Part shown: positions 7,764 through 17,047 of the stretch, one piece after another | Position numbering within the stretch: the stretch's first letter is position 1 | Layout: every line of letters begins with the position of its first letter | Origin: Stutzerimonas stutzeri | Lineage (GTDB): Bacteria > Pseudomonadota > Gammaproteobacteria > Pseudomonadales > Pseudomonadaceae | Length of the DNA: 64,000 nucleotides | Reading direction: 5' to 3' | NCBI RefSeq assembly: GCF_038561965.1 | Contig: NZ_CP139348.1 | Coordinates: 1,054,001-1,118,000, forward strand | Translations under genes and position numbers: made by a program | The notes under the pieces: model-generated | What the model was told of the DNA's origin: nothing | The model's input: the letters and a program-made list of their open reading frames with translations, nothing else | Databases searched by the model: none

Positions 7764-9233
7764 ATGTCTGAATATCATGACTCCACCCGTGGCCACGACG
7801 TGGCCTATGTGCTGCGGATCTGCGCAGTGGCTGCCTTGGGCGGCATCCTTTTCGGCTATGACACGGCAGTGATTTCCGGCGCCGTGGACTCGCTCAAGCA
7901 GTACTTCGGACTCACCGCAGCCGAGACTGGCTGGGCCGTTTCCAATGTCGTGATCGGTTGCATCATCGGTGCCCTGAGTGCCGGCTGGATCGCCGGGCGC
8001 CTGGGCCGCAAGAAAGCCCTGGTGATTGCTGCGCTGCTGTTTACCGTCTCGGCGCTGGGCTCGGCGCTCGCCGAGAGTTTCACCTGGTTCGTGCTCTACC
8101 GCATGATCGGCGGGCTCGCCGTTGGCCTGGCAGCCACCGTGTCGCCGATGTACATGTCGGAGGTCTCGCCCAAGGGCATGCGCGGTCGGGCGCTGGGCAT
8201 GCAGTCGATGGCTATCGTGTTCGGTCAGGTGGTGGTGTTCATCGTCAACTACCAGATCGCCAAGGGCGTCGCCGATCAGTGGTTGGTGGAGTACGGCTGG
8301 CGCTGGATGATCGGCTCCGAAGTTGTGCCTTGCGCGCTGTTCTGTCTGGTGGTCTTCGCCATCCCCGAGTCGCCGCGCTGGCAGGTGCTGGTCGGCCAGG
8401 ACAAGGCCGCACTGCGCACCCTCACGCGCATTTCCAACCCCGAGCACGCGCAACAGTTGTTGGGCGAGATCAAGGCTTCGCTCAAGCAGGACCGCAAGAC
8501 CTGTCCCGGCAAGCTGGAGCTGCGCGAGTCCGGGCTGATCCTGATTCTCATGGTCGGCTGCCTGCTGGCGATGATTCAGCAAGTCACCGGGGTCAACGTG
8601 ATGATGTATTACGCGCCCATGGTCTTGAAGAGCGTTACCGGTAGCACCGAGTCGGCGCTGTACCAGACCATCTGGATCGGCGTGATGCAGCTGGTGGGCA
8701 CCATGATCGGCGCCTATCTGATCGACCGCGTCGGGCGCCTGGCACTGATGCGCGTTGGCACCATCGGCGCCATTGCCGGCCTGCTGATCACCTCCTATGC
8801 GCTCTACAACCAGCAGACCGGTTACCTGGCGCTGTTCGGCATGCTGTTGTTCATGGTGCTGTACGCGCTGTCCTGGGGCATCGGCACCTGGGTGCTGATC
8901 TCCGAAATATTCCCCAACCGCATGCGCTCGCTGGGCATGAGCGTCGCCGTCTGCGCCATGTGGGCGGCCAACTTTCTGGTCACCCAGACCTTCCCGATGA
9001 TCAACGAGAACGCATACCTGTTGGAGCGTTTTCACGGCGCCTTCCCGATGTGGCTGTTCGCCGGCTGCTGCGCGTTTGGCTACTGGTTCGTCACCCGCTT
9101 CGTCCCGGAAACCCGCGGTGTAGCGCTGGAGAAGATCGAAGGCGTGATGCTCGAGAAGCTGCGGCCCGGTGGTCGTTATTCGAATGTGTCCAAGCGCCGG
9201 CCTGCTTACCAGGCGGTCCGTAATCAGCGCTGA
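7764..9233 (+). CDS. MFS sugar transporter, probable myo-inositol:proton symporter
   Basis: 489 residues with twelve predicted membrane segments and sugar-porter-family signatures: GGILFGYDTAVISGA in helix 1, GRLGRKKALVIA in loop 2-3, a QQVTGVN motif in helix 7, and RFVPETRG after helix 12. It resembles IolT-type inositol and xylose/galactose proton symporters. Its place inside the iol operon makes inositol the likely substrate. The cluster also encodes an ABC importer (19938-23548), so two uptake routes of different affinity are expected. The 124-base upstream gap showed no clear operator or promoter. Confidence 0.85.
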   Translation: MSEYHDSTRGHDVAYVLRICAVAALGGILFGYDTAVISGAVDSLKQYFGLTAAETGWAVSNVVIGCIIGALSAGWIAGRLGRKKALVIAALLFTVSALGSALAESFTWFVLYRMIGGLAVGLAATVSPMYMSEVSPKGMRGRALGMQSMAIVFGQVVVFIVNYQIAKGVADQWLVEYGWRWMIGSEVVPCALFCLVVFAIPESPRWQVLVGQDKAALRTLTRISNPEHAQQLLGEIKASLKQDRKTCPGKLELRESGLILILMVGCLLAMIQQVTGVNVMMYYAPMVLKSVTGSTESALYQTIWIGVMQLVGTMIGAYLIDRVGRLALMRVGTIGAIAGLLITSYALYNQQTGYLALFGMLLFMVLYALSWGIGTWVLISEIFPNRMRSLGMSVAVCAMWAANFLVTQTFPMINENAYLLERFHGAFPMWLFAGCCAFGYWFVTRFVPETRGVALEKIEGVMLEKLRPGGRYSNVSKRRPAYQAVRNQR

Positions 9234-9306
9234 AAGCCCGCACCGGGTTGCTCGGCGCCCCTTAATCACACGCGATGCCGTCCCAAGCGGCGAGAGGAAG
9301 AAACAG

Positions 9307-10806
9307 ATGAGTCAGATAAGCACCCTCGGTCACTACATCAATGGAGCGGTTCAGCAGCAAGGGGAGCGCTTCAGCGAGGTGTTCAATCCGGCTACCGGTG
9401 AAGTGGGCGCGCGCGTTGCCCTGGCCAGCCGCCAGACCGTTGATGAGGCCGTCGCTGCGGCGAGAGCGGCATTCCCAGCCTGGTCCGAGCAGTCGGCGCT
9501 ACGCCGCGCGCGCATCCTGTTCAAGTTCAAGGAGCTGCTCGATCAACACCACGAAGAATTGGCGCGCATCATTACCCGCGAGCACGGCAAGGTATTGTCC
9601 GACGCCATGGGCGAGGTGACCCGTGGCCTCGAAATCGTCGAGTTCGCCTGCGGTGCCCCGCACCTGATGAAGACCGCCTTCACCGACAACATCGGCGGCG
9701 GCATCGACAACTGGAACATGCGCCAGGCGCTGGGCGTCTGCGCCGGAATCACGCCGTTCAACTTCCCGGTCATGGTGCCGCTGTGGATGATTCCGATGGC
9801 GCTGGCCACCGGTAATACCTTCATCCTCAAGCCTTCTGAGCGCGATCCGTCGGCCAGCCTGTTGATGGCCGACCTGCTCAAACAGGCCGGGCTGCCCGAC
9901 GGCGTGTTCAACGTGGTGCAGGGCGACAAGGAAGCCGTCGACGCGCTGCTCGAACATCCAGATGTGGAAGCGGTGTCCTTCGTCGGCTCGACGCCGATTG
10001 CCGAGTACATCTACCAGGAAGGCACGCACCGCGGTAAGCGCGTGCAGGCCTTGGGCGGTGCGAAGAACCACATGATCGTCATGCCCGACGCCGATCTCGA
10101 ACAGGCTGCCGATGCGCTGATCGGCGCCGGCTACGGCTCGGCGGGTGAGCGTTGTATGGCCATCTCAGTGGCGGTCGCGGTGGGCGATGTCGGTGATCGA
10201 CTGATCGAGAAGCTGCGTCCGCGCATCGACGCGCTGCGCGTGCGCAACGGCATTGAGGCCGATGCCGACATGGGCCCGCTGGTCACTGCGCAGCACAAGG
10301 CCAAGGTCGAGAGTTACATCGGCAAGGGCGTGGAAGAGGGCGCCCAGTTGCTGGTCGACGGGCGCGACTTCAAGGTGCCCGGTGCCGAGAACGGCTTCTT
10401 CGTCGGCGCCACGCTGTTCGATCAGGTCACGCCTGAAATGACTATCTACAAGGAAGAGATCTTCGGCCCGGTGCTTTGCATCGTCCGCGTGCCGGACTTC
10501 GCCTCGGCGGTGGAGTTGATCAACGCCCACGAGTTTGGCAACGGCGTTTCCTGCTTCACCAGCGACGGCGGCATCGCCCGCGCCTTCGCCCGCTCCATTC
10601 AGGTCGGCATGGTCGGCATCAACGTGCCGATCCCGGTGCCCATGGCCTGGCATTCCTTCGGTGGCTGGAAGCGCTCGCTGTTCGGCGATCACCACGCCTA
10701 TGGCGAGGAAGGCCTGCGTTTCTACACCCGCTACAAGAGCGTTATGCAGCGCTGGCCCGACAGCATCGCCAAGGGCGCCGAATTCAGCATGCCGATTGCC
10801 AAATAA
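9307..10806 (+). CDS. iolA: CoA-acylating methylmalonate/malonate-semialdehyde dehydrogenase
   Basis: 499 residues of the aldehyde dehydrogenase superfamily, MmsA/IolA type. The start is ATG 9307, after GAGAGGAAG. The substrate region GVCAGITPFNFPVMVPLWM and the active-site segment GSAGERCMAIS (Cys283) are typical, and the conserved C-terminal GWKRSLFGDHHAYGEEG is present. It turns malonate semialdehyde from inositol breakdown into acetyl-CoA and CO2 with NAD+. A second mmsA for valine degradation may exist elsewhere, and enzymes of this type usually accept both substrates. Confidence 0.93.
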   Translation: MSQISTLGHYINGAVQQQGERFSEVFNPATGEVGARVALASRQTVDEAVAAARAAFPAWSEQSALRRARILFKFKELLDQHHEELARIITREHGKVLSDAMGEVTRGLEIVEFACGAPHLMKTAFTDNIGGGIDNWNMRQALGVCAGITPFNFPVMVPLWMIPMALATGNTFILKPSERDPSASLLMADLLKQAGLPDGVFNVVQGDKEAVDALLEHPDVEAVSFVGSTPIAEYIYQEGTHRGKRVQALGGAKNHMIVMPDADLEQAADALIGAGYGSAGERCMAISVAVAVGDVGDRLIEKLRPRIDALRVRNGIEADADMGPLVTAQHKAKVESYIGKGVEEGAQLLVDGRDFKVPGAENGFFVGATLFDQVTPEMTIYKEEIFGPVLCIVRVPDFASAVELINAHEFGNGVSCFTSDGGIARAFARSIQVGMVGINVPIPVPMAWHSFGGWKRSLFGDHHAYGEEGLRFYTRYKSVMQRWPDSIAKGAEFSMPIAK

Positions 10807-10835
10807 CCCTGCGTTTATCAATACGGAGAAAAAAG

Positions 10836-11678
10836 ATGAGCCAGACCCTACGTTTTGCCCTCAACCGCATGTCCGCCCCACGCCTGCCGCTGGACCAGTT
10901 CATCGACATGGCGCTGGCGCTCGGCGCTGATGCCATCGAGATTCGCAACGACCTCAAGGGCGTCGAGATCGAAGACGGCACCCCGCCGGAGCGAATCCGC
11001 CAGCTATGCGAGAAAAAAGGCGTGCGTGTGTTGTCGATCAACGCCCTGTACCCCTTCGATGTGTGGAACGACGAGCGCCGCGCGCAGACCTTGAAGCTCG
11101 CCGCCTACGCTCGTGACTGCGGTGCCGAGGCGCTGGTGATGTGCCCGCTGAATGATCGCAACGATCCGCGCGACGAGGCCGAACGTGCGCGCGGCCTGCG
11201 CACCGCGCTGAGCGAGATCGCACCGATCCTGCGCGAGCACGGCATCCTCGGTTTCGTCGAGCCGCTGGGCTTCGAAGAATGCTCGCTGCGCCACAAGCGC
11301 AAGGCTGTCGAGGCAATCAAGTCGGTCGGCGGGCTGGACGTGTTCCGCCTGGTGCACGACACCTTCCACCACCACCTCGCCTGCGAGCAGGAGTTCTTTC
11401 CGGAGCTGACCGGGCTGGTGCATATCTCGGGCGTCGAGGATGGTGCGGTGCCCCTGGCCGACATTCGTGATGGCCATCGGGTGCTGGTCAGCGACGCGGA
11501 CATTCTTGGCAACGCCCCGCAACTGCGCGAGCTGCTGGCACAGGGTTATGCGGGCCACTGCTCGTTCGAGCCGTTTGCCGACACCGTGCATGGTCTGGAG
11601 GACGCCGAGCCGGCCCTCAAGCAGAGCATGGACCACCTGCGTGAGCGGGTGCTGGTGGCGGACGGGCGCGCGGCCTGA
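10836..11678 (+). CDS. TIM-barrel protein, probable inosose isomerase (IolI-like)
   Basis: 280 residues of the xylose-isomerase-like TIM-barrel superfamily, starting at ATG 10836 behind CGGAGAAAAA. Features shared with IolI are the N-terminal FALNRMSAP strand, the GADAIEIRNDLKG acidic residue, VLSINALYPFDVW, GFVEPLGF, and HDTFHHHLA as a metal-site strand. IolI interconverts 2-keto-myo-inositol and 1-keto-D-chiro-inositol and so allows D-chiro-inositol use. The position between iolA and iolD agrees. Assignment to IolI rather than another sugar isomerase is by similarity and context. Confidence 0.72.
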   Translation: MSQTLRFALNRMSAPRLPLDQFIDMALALGADAIEIRNDLKGVEIEDGTPPERIRQLCEKKGVRVLSINALYPFDVWNDERRAQTLKLAAYARDCGAEALVMCPLNDRNDPRDEAERARGLRTALSEIAPILREHGILGFVEPLGFEECSLRHKRKAVEAIKSVGGLDVFRLVHDTFHHHLACEQEFFPELTGLVHISGVEDGAVPLADIRDGHRVLVSDADILGNAPQLRELLAQGYAGHCSFEPFADTVHGLEDAEPALKQSMDHLRERVLVADGRAA

Positions 11679-11764
11679 AGCGCGTCAGTGGCAGGGCGCC
11701 GTCTGCACGGCTCCTGCCAGCTTTCAGTACGAAGCGGCAATTGAACAATAAAGGTGGTGTCGCT

Positions 11765-13702
11765 ATGAATACGATCCGACTGACCATGGCTCAGGCCCTG
11801 GTGCGGTTTCTCGACAACCAGTACGTCAGCGTCGACGGGGTCGAGAGCAAGTTCGTGAAGGGAATCTTCACCATCTTCGGCCATGGCAACGTGCTCGGCC
11901 TCGGCCAGGCACTGGAGCAGGACGCCGGCGAGCTGGTCGTCCATCAGGGCCGTAACGAACAGGGCATGGTGCATGCCGCCATCGGTTACGCCAAACAGAA
12001 GCGCCGCCGGCAGATCTACGCCTGCAGCTCATCGGTCGGCCCCGGCGCGGCCAACATGCTTACCGGCGCGGCGACCGCGACGGCCAACCGCATTCCGGTC
12101 CTGCTGCTGCCTGGCGATGTGTACGCCAGCCGTCAGCCCGACCCGGTGCTGCAGCAGATCGAGCAATCCCACGATCTCTCGATCAGCACGAATGACGCCT
12201 TCAAGGCGGTCAGCAAATACTGGGATCGCATCACGCGCCCCGAGCAGCTGATGAGCGCGGCGATCAACGCCATGCGTGTACTCACCGATCCGGCCGAGAC
12301 CGGCGCGGTGACCCTGGCACTGCCGCAGGACGTGCAGGGCGAAGCCTACGATTACCCCGACTACTTCTTCGCCAAGCGCGTACACCGGCTGGATCGCCGC
12401 CTGCCGAGCGAGGCAATGCTGGAAGACGCCGTCGCGCTGCTCAAAGCCAAGCGCAAGCCGCTGCTGATCTGTGGCGGTGGGGTGAAGTATTCCGATGCGG
12501 CTGACGCGCTGCAGCGCTTCGCCGAGCGTTTCGAAATCCCCTTTGCCGAAACCCAGGCCGGCAAGAGCGCCATCGTCTCGGCTCACGAGCTGAACGTCGG
12601 CGGCATTGGCGAAACCGGCTGCCTGGCCGCCAATCTGCTGGCCAAGGAGGCGGATCTGGTGATTGGTGTCGGCACCCGCTACACCGACTTCACTACCTCG
12701 TCCAAATGGCTGTTCCAGAACCCGGACGTGCGCTTCATCAACCTCAACGTCAGCCCCTTCGATGCGTGGAAACTGGACGCCGTGCAGCTGGTGGCCGATG
12801 CCCAGGTGGGCCTCGATGCACTGGGCGAAGCCCTCGGCCGTACTGATTACCAGGCGGCATGGGGCGGTGCGGTGGCCGATGCCCGAGCGCAACTGAAGGC
12901 CGAGGTCGACCGCGTCTACGCTGTTGAATACGGCACTGACGGTTTCGTCCCGGAGATCGACGATCACCTGCCGCGCGCAGTGCTGGAGGAGTTCATCGAA
13001 CTCACCGGTTCCAGCCTGACGCAGAGCGCGGTGCTCGGCATGCTCAATGCCGAGCTGGGCGACAGCGACGTCATCGTCGCCGCCGCCGGCAGCTTGCCGG
13101 GTGACCTGCAGAGGGCCTGGCGCAGCAAGGGGCCGCACACCTACCACCTGGAATACGGCTACTCGTGCATGGGCTACGAGGTGAACGCCGCACTGGGCGT
13201 CAAGCTCGCCGAGCCGGATCGCGAAGTGCATGCGCTGGTCGGTGATGGATCCTACCTGATGCTGCATTCCGAACTGGTCACCGCCATTCAGGAGCGGCAG
13301 AAGATCAACGTGATCCTGCTGGACAACATGACGTTCGGCTGCATCAACAACCTGCAGATGGAACACGGTATGGACAGCTTCGGCACCGAGTTCCGCTACC
13401 GCAACCCGGAGACCGGCAAGCTCGATGGCGACTTCATTCCGGTGGATTTCGCCATGAGCGCCGCGGCCTACGGCTGCAAGACCTACAAGGTTCGCACGCT
13501 CGACGAGCTACGCGCGGCGCTGGCCGATGCACGCCAGCAGCGCGTCTCGACCCTCATCGATATCAAAGTGCTGCCCAAGACCATGATCCACAAGTATCTG
13601 TCCTGGTGGCGGGTCGGTGGCGCCGAGGTTTCGCAAAGCGAACGTATCGCCGCGGTGTCGCAGATGCTCAAGGCGAATACAGCCAAAGCGCGTCAGTACT
13701 GA
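11765..13702 (+). CDS. iolD: 3D-(3,5/4)-trihydroxycyclohexane-1,2-dione acylhydrolase IolD
   Basis: 645 residues, a thiamine-diphosphate enzyme of the acetolactate synthase fold. The N-terminal Pyr domain has VFGHGNVLGLGQAL-type residues with the activating Glu region HQGRNEQGMVHAA. The C-terminal PP domain carries GDGSYLMLHSE (near residue 495) with the downstream Asn pair for ThDP/Mg binding. It hydrolyses the cyclic dione to 5-deoxy-glucuronate, the substrate of IolB. ATG 11765 was chosen over an upstream in-frame ATG because AAAGGTGG lies correctly before it. Confidence 0.95.
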   Translation: MNTIRLTMAQALVRFLDNQYVSVDGVESKFVKGIFTIFGHGNVLGLGQALEQDAGELVVHQGRNEQGMVHAAIGYAKQKRRRQIYACSSSVGPGAANMLTGAATATANRIPVLLLPGDVYASRQPDPVLQQIEQSHDLSISTNDAFKAVSKYWDRITRPEQLMSAAINAMRVLTDPAETGAVTLALPQDVQGEAYDYPDYFFAKRVHRLDRRLPSEAMLEDAVALLKAKRKPLLICGGGVKYSDAADALQRFAERFEIPFAETQAGKSAIVSAHELNVGGIGETGCLAANLLAKEADLVIGVGTRYTDFTTSSKWLFQNPDVRFINLNVSPFDAWKLDAVQLVADAQVGLDALGEALGRTDYQAAWGGAVADARAQLKAEVDRVYAVEYGTDGFVPEIDDHLPRAVLEEFIELTGSSLTQSAVLGMLNAELGDSDVIVAAAGSLPGDLQRAWRSKGPHTYHLEYGYSCMGYEVNAALGVKLAEPDREVHALVGDGSYLMLHSELVTAIQERQKINVILLDNMTFGCINNLQMEHGMDSFGTEFRYRNPETGKLDGDFIPVDFAMSAAAYGCKTYKVRTLDELRAALADARQQRVSTLIDIKVLPKTMIHKYLSWWRVGGAEVSQSERIAAVSQMLKANTAKARQY

Positions 13703-13757
13703 ACTTCCAAACACGCATTGCAAAACAAGAACCCAAACCAAATTGGAGACACGCATC

Positions 13758-14768
13758 ATGACAATCAGACTTGGAGTCATCGGTACCGGCGCCATCGGCC
13801 AGGATCACATTCGTCGCTGCAGCTTCGCCCTGGCGGGTTCGCAGGTCGTCGCGGTGAACGACATCAACGCTGACGCGGCGCGCAAGGTTGTCGAAGGGCT
13901 GGGCATTCAGGCGGAGGTTTACGCCAGCGGTCAGGAGCTGATCGGGGCGGATAACGTTGATGCCATCCTCGTGACGTCCTGGGGCCCTAGCCATGAGGAA
14001 TTCGTGCTAGCAGCCATCGCCGCCGGCAAGCCGGTGTTCTGCGAAAAGCCGCTGGCAGTGACTGCAGCAGGCTGCCGCAAGATCGTCGAAGCGGAGATGG
14101 CCCATGGCAAGCGCCTGGTGCAGGTGGGCTTCATGCGCCCTTACGACTCGGGCTACCGCGCGCTAAAGAAGGTCATTGACGAGAACGGCATCGGCGCGCC
14201 GCTGATGGTTCACGCGGCGCACCGCAACCCCTCGGTCGGCGAGGCCTACAACACCGACATGGCCATCACCGACACCCTGATCCATGAGCTGAACGTATTC
14301 ACCTGGCTGCTCGACGACCACTTCGTTTCGGCGCAGGTGCTCTACCCGCGCAAGACCTCCAATGCGCTGCCGCACCTGAAGGACCCACAGATCGTCCTGC
14401 TGGAAACCGCCAAGGGCACTCGTATCGATGTGGAGATCTTCGTCAACTGCCAGTACGGCTACGACATCCAGTGCGAAGTGGTCGGCGAGACCGGCATCGC
14501 CAAGCTGCCGGAGCCGGCCTCGGTGCAGATGCGCAGCGCGGCGAAGTTGTCGAACACCATCCTCACCGACTGGAAGCAACGCTTCATCGAAGCCTATGAC
14601 GTAGAGCTGCAAGATTTCATCTGCGGCGTGCGCGACGGAAAAATTGGCGGCCCGTCGGCATGGGATGGCTACACCGCAGCCGTCAGCGGTGACGCCTGTG
14701 TGCTGGCGCAGACCAGTGGCAAGGTCGAGCCGATCGAGTTGCCAGCGAAACCCGCCTTCTATGCCTGA
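13758..14768 (+). CDS. iolG: Inositol 2-dehydrogenase IolG
   Basis: 336 residues of the Gfo/Idh/MocA family. The Rossmann motif GVIGTGAIGQDHIRR is at the N-terminus, the catalytic-Lys motif PVFCEKPLA lies near residue 98, and the substrate-site segment DTLIHELNVFTWLL is near residue 175. It oxidises myo-inositol to 2-keto-myo-inositol with NAD+, the first catabolic step. The start is ATG 13758 behind TTGGAGAC. It is 55 bases after iolD and is followed by a hairpin and the iolH-like gene. Confidence 0.93.
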   Translation: MTIRLGVIGTGAIGQDHIRRCSFALAGSQVVAVNDINADAARKVVEGLGIQAEVYASGQELIGADNVDAILVTSWGPSHEEFVLAAIAAGKPVFCEKPLAVTAAGCRKIVEAEMAHGKRLVQVGFMRPYDSGYRALKKVIDENGIGAPLMVHAAHRNPSVGEAYNTDMAITDTLIHELNVFTWLLDDHFVSAQVLYPRKTSNALPHLKDPQIVLLETAKGTRIDVEIFVNCQYGYDIQCEVVGETGIAKLPEPASVQMRSAAKLSNTILTDWKQRFIEAYDVELQDFICGVRDGKIGGPSAWDGYTAAVSGDACVLAQTSGKVEPIELPAKPAFYA

Positions 14769-14776
14769 CTGACCAT

Positions 14777-14802
14777 CTGCAGGCGCGAAGTCGCGCCTGC
14801 AG
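14777..14802 (+). other. Stem-loop between iolG and the iolH-like gene
   Basis: CTGCAGGCGCG (14777-14787) pairs perfectly with CGCGCCTGCAG (14792-14802) across a four-base loop. There is no T-run, so this is more likely an mRNA-processing or stability element within the operon than a terminator. Confidence 0.5.
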
Positions 14803-14825
14803 CACAAGAACAAGAGGACCTGAAC

Positions 14826-15686
14826 ATGCGCATCGCCCTTGATCCCTACATGTACCGCCACCTGCCGATTCCGCAGATGGTCGACAAGGCCGCTGAGCTC
14901 GGCTACCAGTACATCGAGCTGTCGCCGCGCGAGGATTTTTTCCCTTTCTACAAATATCCGCGCGTGGACAAGGCGCGCATCCGTGAATTCAAGAAGGCAC
15001 TTGGCGACACCGGTGTGCAGCTGTCGTCGCTGTTGCCGCTGTACCACTGGGCCGGACCGGATGAAGAGAACCGTCAGGCGGCGGTGCGCAACTGGAAGCG
15101 CGCCATTCAGGTTGCTGTGGAGATGGACTGCGAGCTGATGAACACCGAGTTCGCCGGCCAGGCCGACAACGCGCTGATCTGCGAGCAACAGTTCATGAGG
15201 TCGATGGACGAGCTGCTGCCGATCTTCGAGCGCGAAGGCATCAAGCTCGATATTCAGGCGCACCCCTACGATTTCTGCGAGCGTAACAATGAGGGTGTCG
15301 ACCTGATCCGCGGGCTTGATGTGGACTTCGTCAATTACCTCTACGCTGCGCCACATACCTTTTTCTACGACGACGGCAAGGGCGATATCGCGCCGATGCT
15401 GAAGTACGCCGGCGACAAACTTACCCACGTGATCATCGCCGACACATACAACCATCGGGGTTCGTCGAACCTGCGCTATATCGTCAACCCGCCGGGCGTC
15501 ACCGCGACCGTGCACCAGCACCTGGACATTGGCCAGGGTGAGGTGGACTGGGATGCCTTCTTCTCCACGCTGCGTGAGATGAAGTTTGACGGCATTGCCA
15601 CCGTGGCGGTGTTTGCCTGGGAGGAGCGCGCCGACGAGTCCTGTCGGTTCATGCTCGATAGGGTGAAGCAGGAACTGCTGCGCTGA
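14826..15686 (+). CDS. Sugar phosphate isomerase/epimerase family protein, IolH-like
   Basis: 286 residues of the xylose-isomerase-like TIM-barrel superfamily. The opening MRIALDPYMYRHLP and the strands YIELSPREDFFPF, LDIQAHPYDFCERN and HVIIADTYNHRG place likely metal ligands as in this fold. It resembles IolH of Bacillus iol operons, whose exact reaction is unsettled. It sits 57 bases after iolG, with an iolW-like dehydrogenase next, suggesting work on inosose isomers or derivatives. It is distinct from IolE (5907-6821) and the IolI-like protein, so the cluster carries three such barrels. Confidence 0.7.
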   Translation: MRIALDPYMYRHLPIPQMVDKAAELGYQYIELSPREDFFPFYKYPRVDKARIREFKKALGDTGVQLSSLLPLYHWAGPDEENRQAAVRNWKRAIQVAVEMDCELMNTEFAGQADNALICEQQFMRSMDELLPIFEREGIKLDIQAHPYDFCERNNEGVDLIRGLDVDFVNYLYAAPHTFFYDDGKGDIAPMLKYAGDKLTHVIIADTYNHRGSSNLRYIVNPPGVTATVHQHLDIGQGEVDWDAFFSTLREMKFDGIATVAVFAWEERADESCRFMLDRVKQELLR

Positions 15687-15794
15687 TCGCATATTCCGGC
15701 CGCTGCACCCAAGCGGCCTGACCTTTATCTTGCCAAGCCTTTGCCCGCTGCCTCGGTAGCGGCTCTGGCTTCGCCTTGCCGCAAGGAAAATGCC

Positions 15795-16811
15795 ATGCGT
15801 ATCGGTCTGGTGGGCTACGGCCTGGGTGGGCGCTTCTTTCATGCCCCTTTCATTGTCTCGACACCGGGCTGCATCCTCGTCGGTGTGGTCACGCGCTCAG
15901 CGGAACGTCGTGCCGAAGTGGAGCAGGATCACCGCGGTACGCCAGTCTTCGACTCGCTCGCCGCATTGGTCGCAGCGGGGGTCGATGCGGTGGTGATTTC
16001 CACGCCGCCCGCAGTACGAACGGCACAGGTGCGCGAAGCCATCGAACTGGGCGTGCCCGTGCTCAGCGACAAGCCTTTCGCCCTGGACGAAGCCCAGGCG
16101 CGGGATCTGGCGACACGAGCCGAACGTGCTGGGGTGCCGTTGTGCGTCTACCAGAACCGGCGCTGGGATTCGGATTTCCTCACTGTCAGAAAACTCCTCG
16201 AGAGCGGCGCGCTCGGCGACGTCCATCGTTTCGAGTCACGCATCGAAGGCTGGCAGGCTGCCGATCAGGGCAAGGTCGCCGGTGGCGGTGCGCTGCGCGA
16301 CATCGGCAGTCATCAGTTGGACCAGGCACTGCTGCTGTTCGGGCCGGTGGCGTCGATCTATGCCGAGATGAGCTACGTGGACGAGTCGCTGGACTGCGAT
16401 TACTTCGTCTCTCTTAGTCATCGCAACGGTGTGCGCTCGCACCTGTGGGGCAGTTCCATCCAGCATGCACCCGGCCCGCGGCTTCGCATCAATGGTAGCC
16501 AGGGCTGCTATCGCATCGAACATCTGGACGGGCAGGCCCACGCCTTGTTCGATGGCCAGACGCCCAAGGCGCTCGGCAAGCGCTGGGGAGCCGAGGAGCA
16601 TCTGCGCTGGGGCTGGTTGCAACGCGGCGATGATCGCGAATTGATCCCCTCCGAGCGCGGTCAATGGCCTGCGTTCTACCGGCAGTGGATCGCCGCGCTG
16701 AAAGGCGAAGGCAGCATGCCGGTAAGGATGGAGGAGGTGCTGAGCACTCAGCGACTGCTTGACGCCGCTCGCCAGAGCGCTGCGTTGGGTCAGGTGCTTC
16801 ACCTGGCGTAG
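15795..16811 (+). CDS. Gfo/Idh/MocA family oxidoreductase, scyllo-inositol dehydrogenase-like (IolW type)
   Basis: 338 residues from ATG 15795, behind GCAAGGAAA. The nucleotide site is GLVGYGLGGRFFHAPF, the catalytic motif is VLSDKPFALDE, and YQNRRWDSDFLTVRKLL and RDIGSHQLDQALLLFG follow. These segments match the layout of Bacillus IolW/YvaA (NADP-dependent scyllo-inositol 2-dehydrogenase) better than that of IolG. It would reversibly link scyllo-inositol to scyllo-inosose and feed that isomer into the pathway. It is the last gene of the catabolic block, before a 236-base AT-rich regulatory region. Cofactor and substrate are inferred. Confidence 0.72.
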   Translation: MRIGLVGYGLGGRFFHAPFIVSTPGCILVGVVTRSAERRAEVEQDHRGTPVFDSLAALVAAGVDAVVISTPPAVRTAQVREAIELGVPVLSDKPFALDEAQARDLATRAERAGVPLCVYQNRRWDSDFLTVRKLLESGALGDVHRFESRIEGWQAADQGKVAGGGALRDIGSHQLDQALLLFGPVASIYAEMSYVDESLDCDYFVSLSHRNGVRSHLWGSSIQHAPGPRLRINGSQGCYRIEHLDGQAHALFDGQTPKALGKRWGAEEHLRWGWLQRGDDRELIPSERGQWPAFYRQWIAALKGEGSMPVRMEEVLSTQRLLDAARQSAALGQVLHLA

Positions 16812-16928
16812 CGACGCGGCGAATGTTGCCCATGGCGGCGTTACCAGGCACGGCGGTTCGTAGCGTCGCGGCTGCTCGAAGCAAGATTTCCATGCCTGGT
16901 TGAAGCAAAATATAAATTCCAAAATATG

Positions 16929-16957
16929 TTGTACTGGAATTTACATTCCATTACATT
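16929..16957 (+). promoter_or_regulatory. Promoter with embedded IolR-type operator, upstream of the first binding-protein module
   Basis: The perfect palindrome TGGAATTTACATTCCA (16935-16950) contains GGAA-N6-TTCC, the repeat described for RpiR-type IolR. It fills the spacer of a sigma70-like pair, TTGTAC (16929-16934) and TACATT (16952-16957), 17 bases apart. A repressor bound here would block RNA polymerase. The same arrangement recurs at 19595-19623. The rest of 16812-17047 is AT-rich and shows no gene. Confidence 0.6.
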
Positions 16958-17047
16958 CGGTCTCGCAGTTGACGTTTCATCGTCCACTTCGCCAGTCGTA
17001 TCAGCGTCGATCGGACGAGCCCCCAAAAAACAATAAAGGTGCCGTCA

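Noticed and set aside
7563..9269. 568-codon minus-strand frame opposite the MFS transporter
   Set aside because: Antisense shadow. It is rich in His, Gln and Asp with no membrane or domain pattern.
14163..15842. 559-codon minus-strand frame opposite iolG and the iolH-like gene
   Set aside because: Antisense shadow covering two identified genes.
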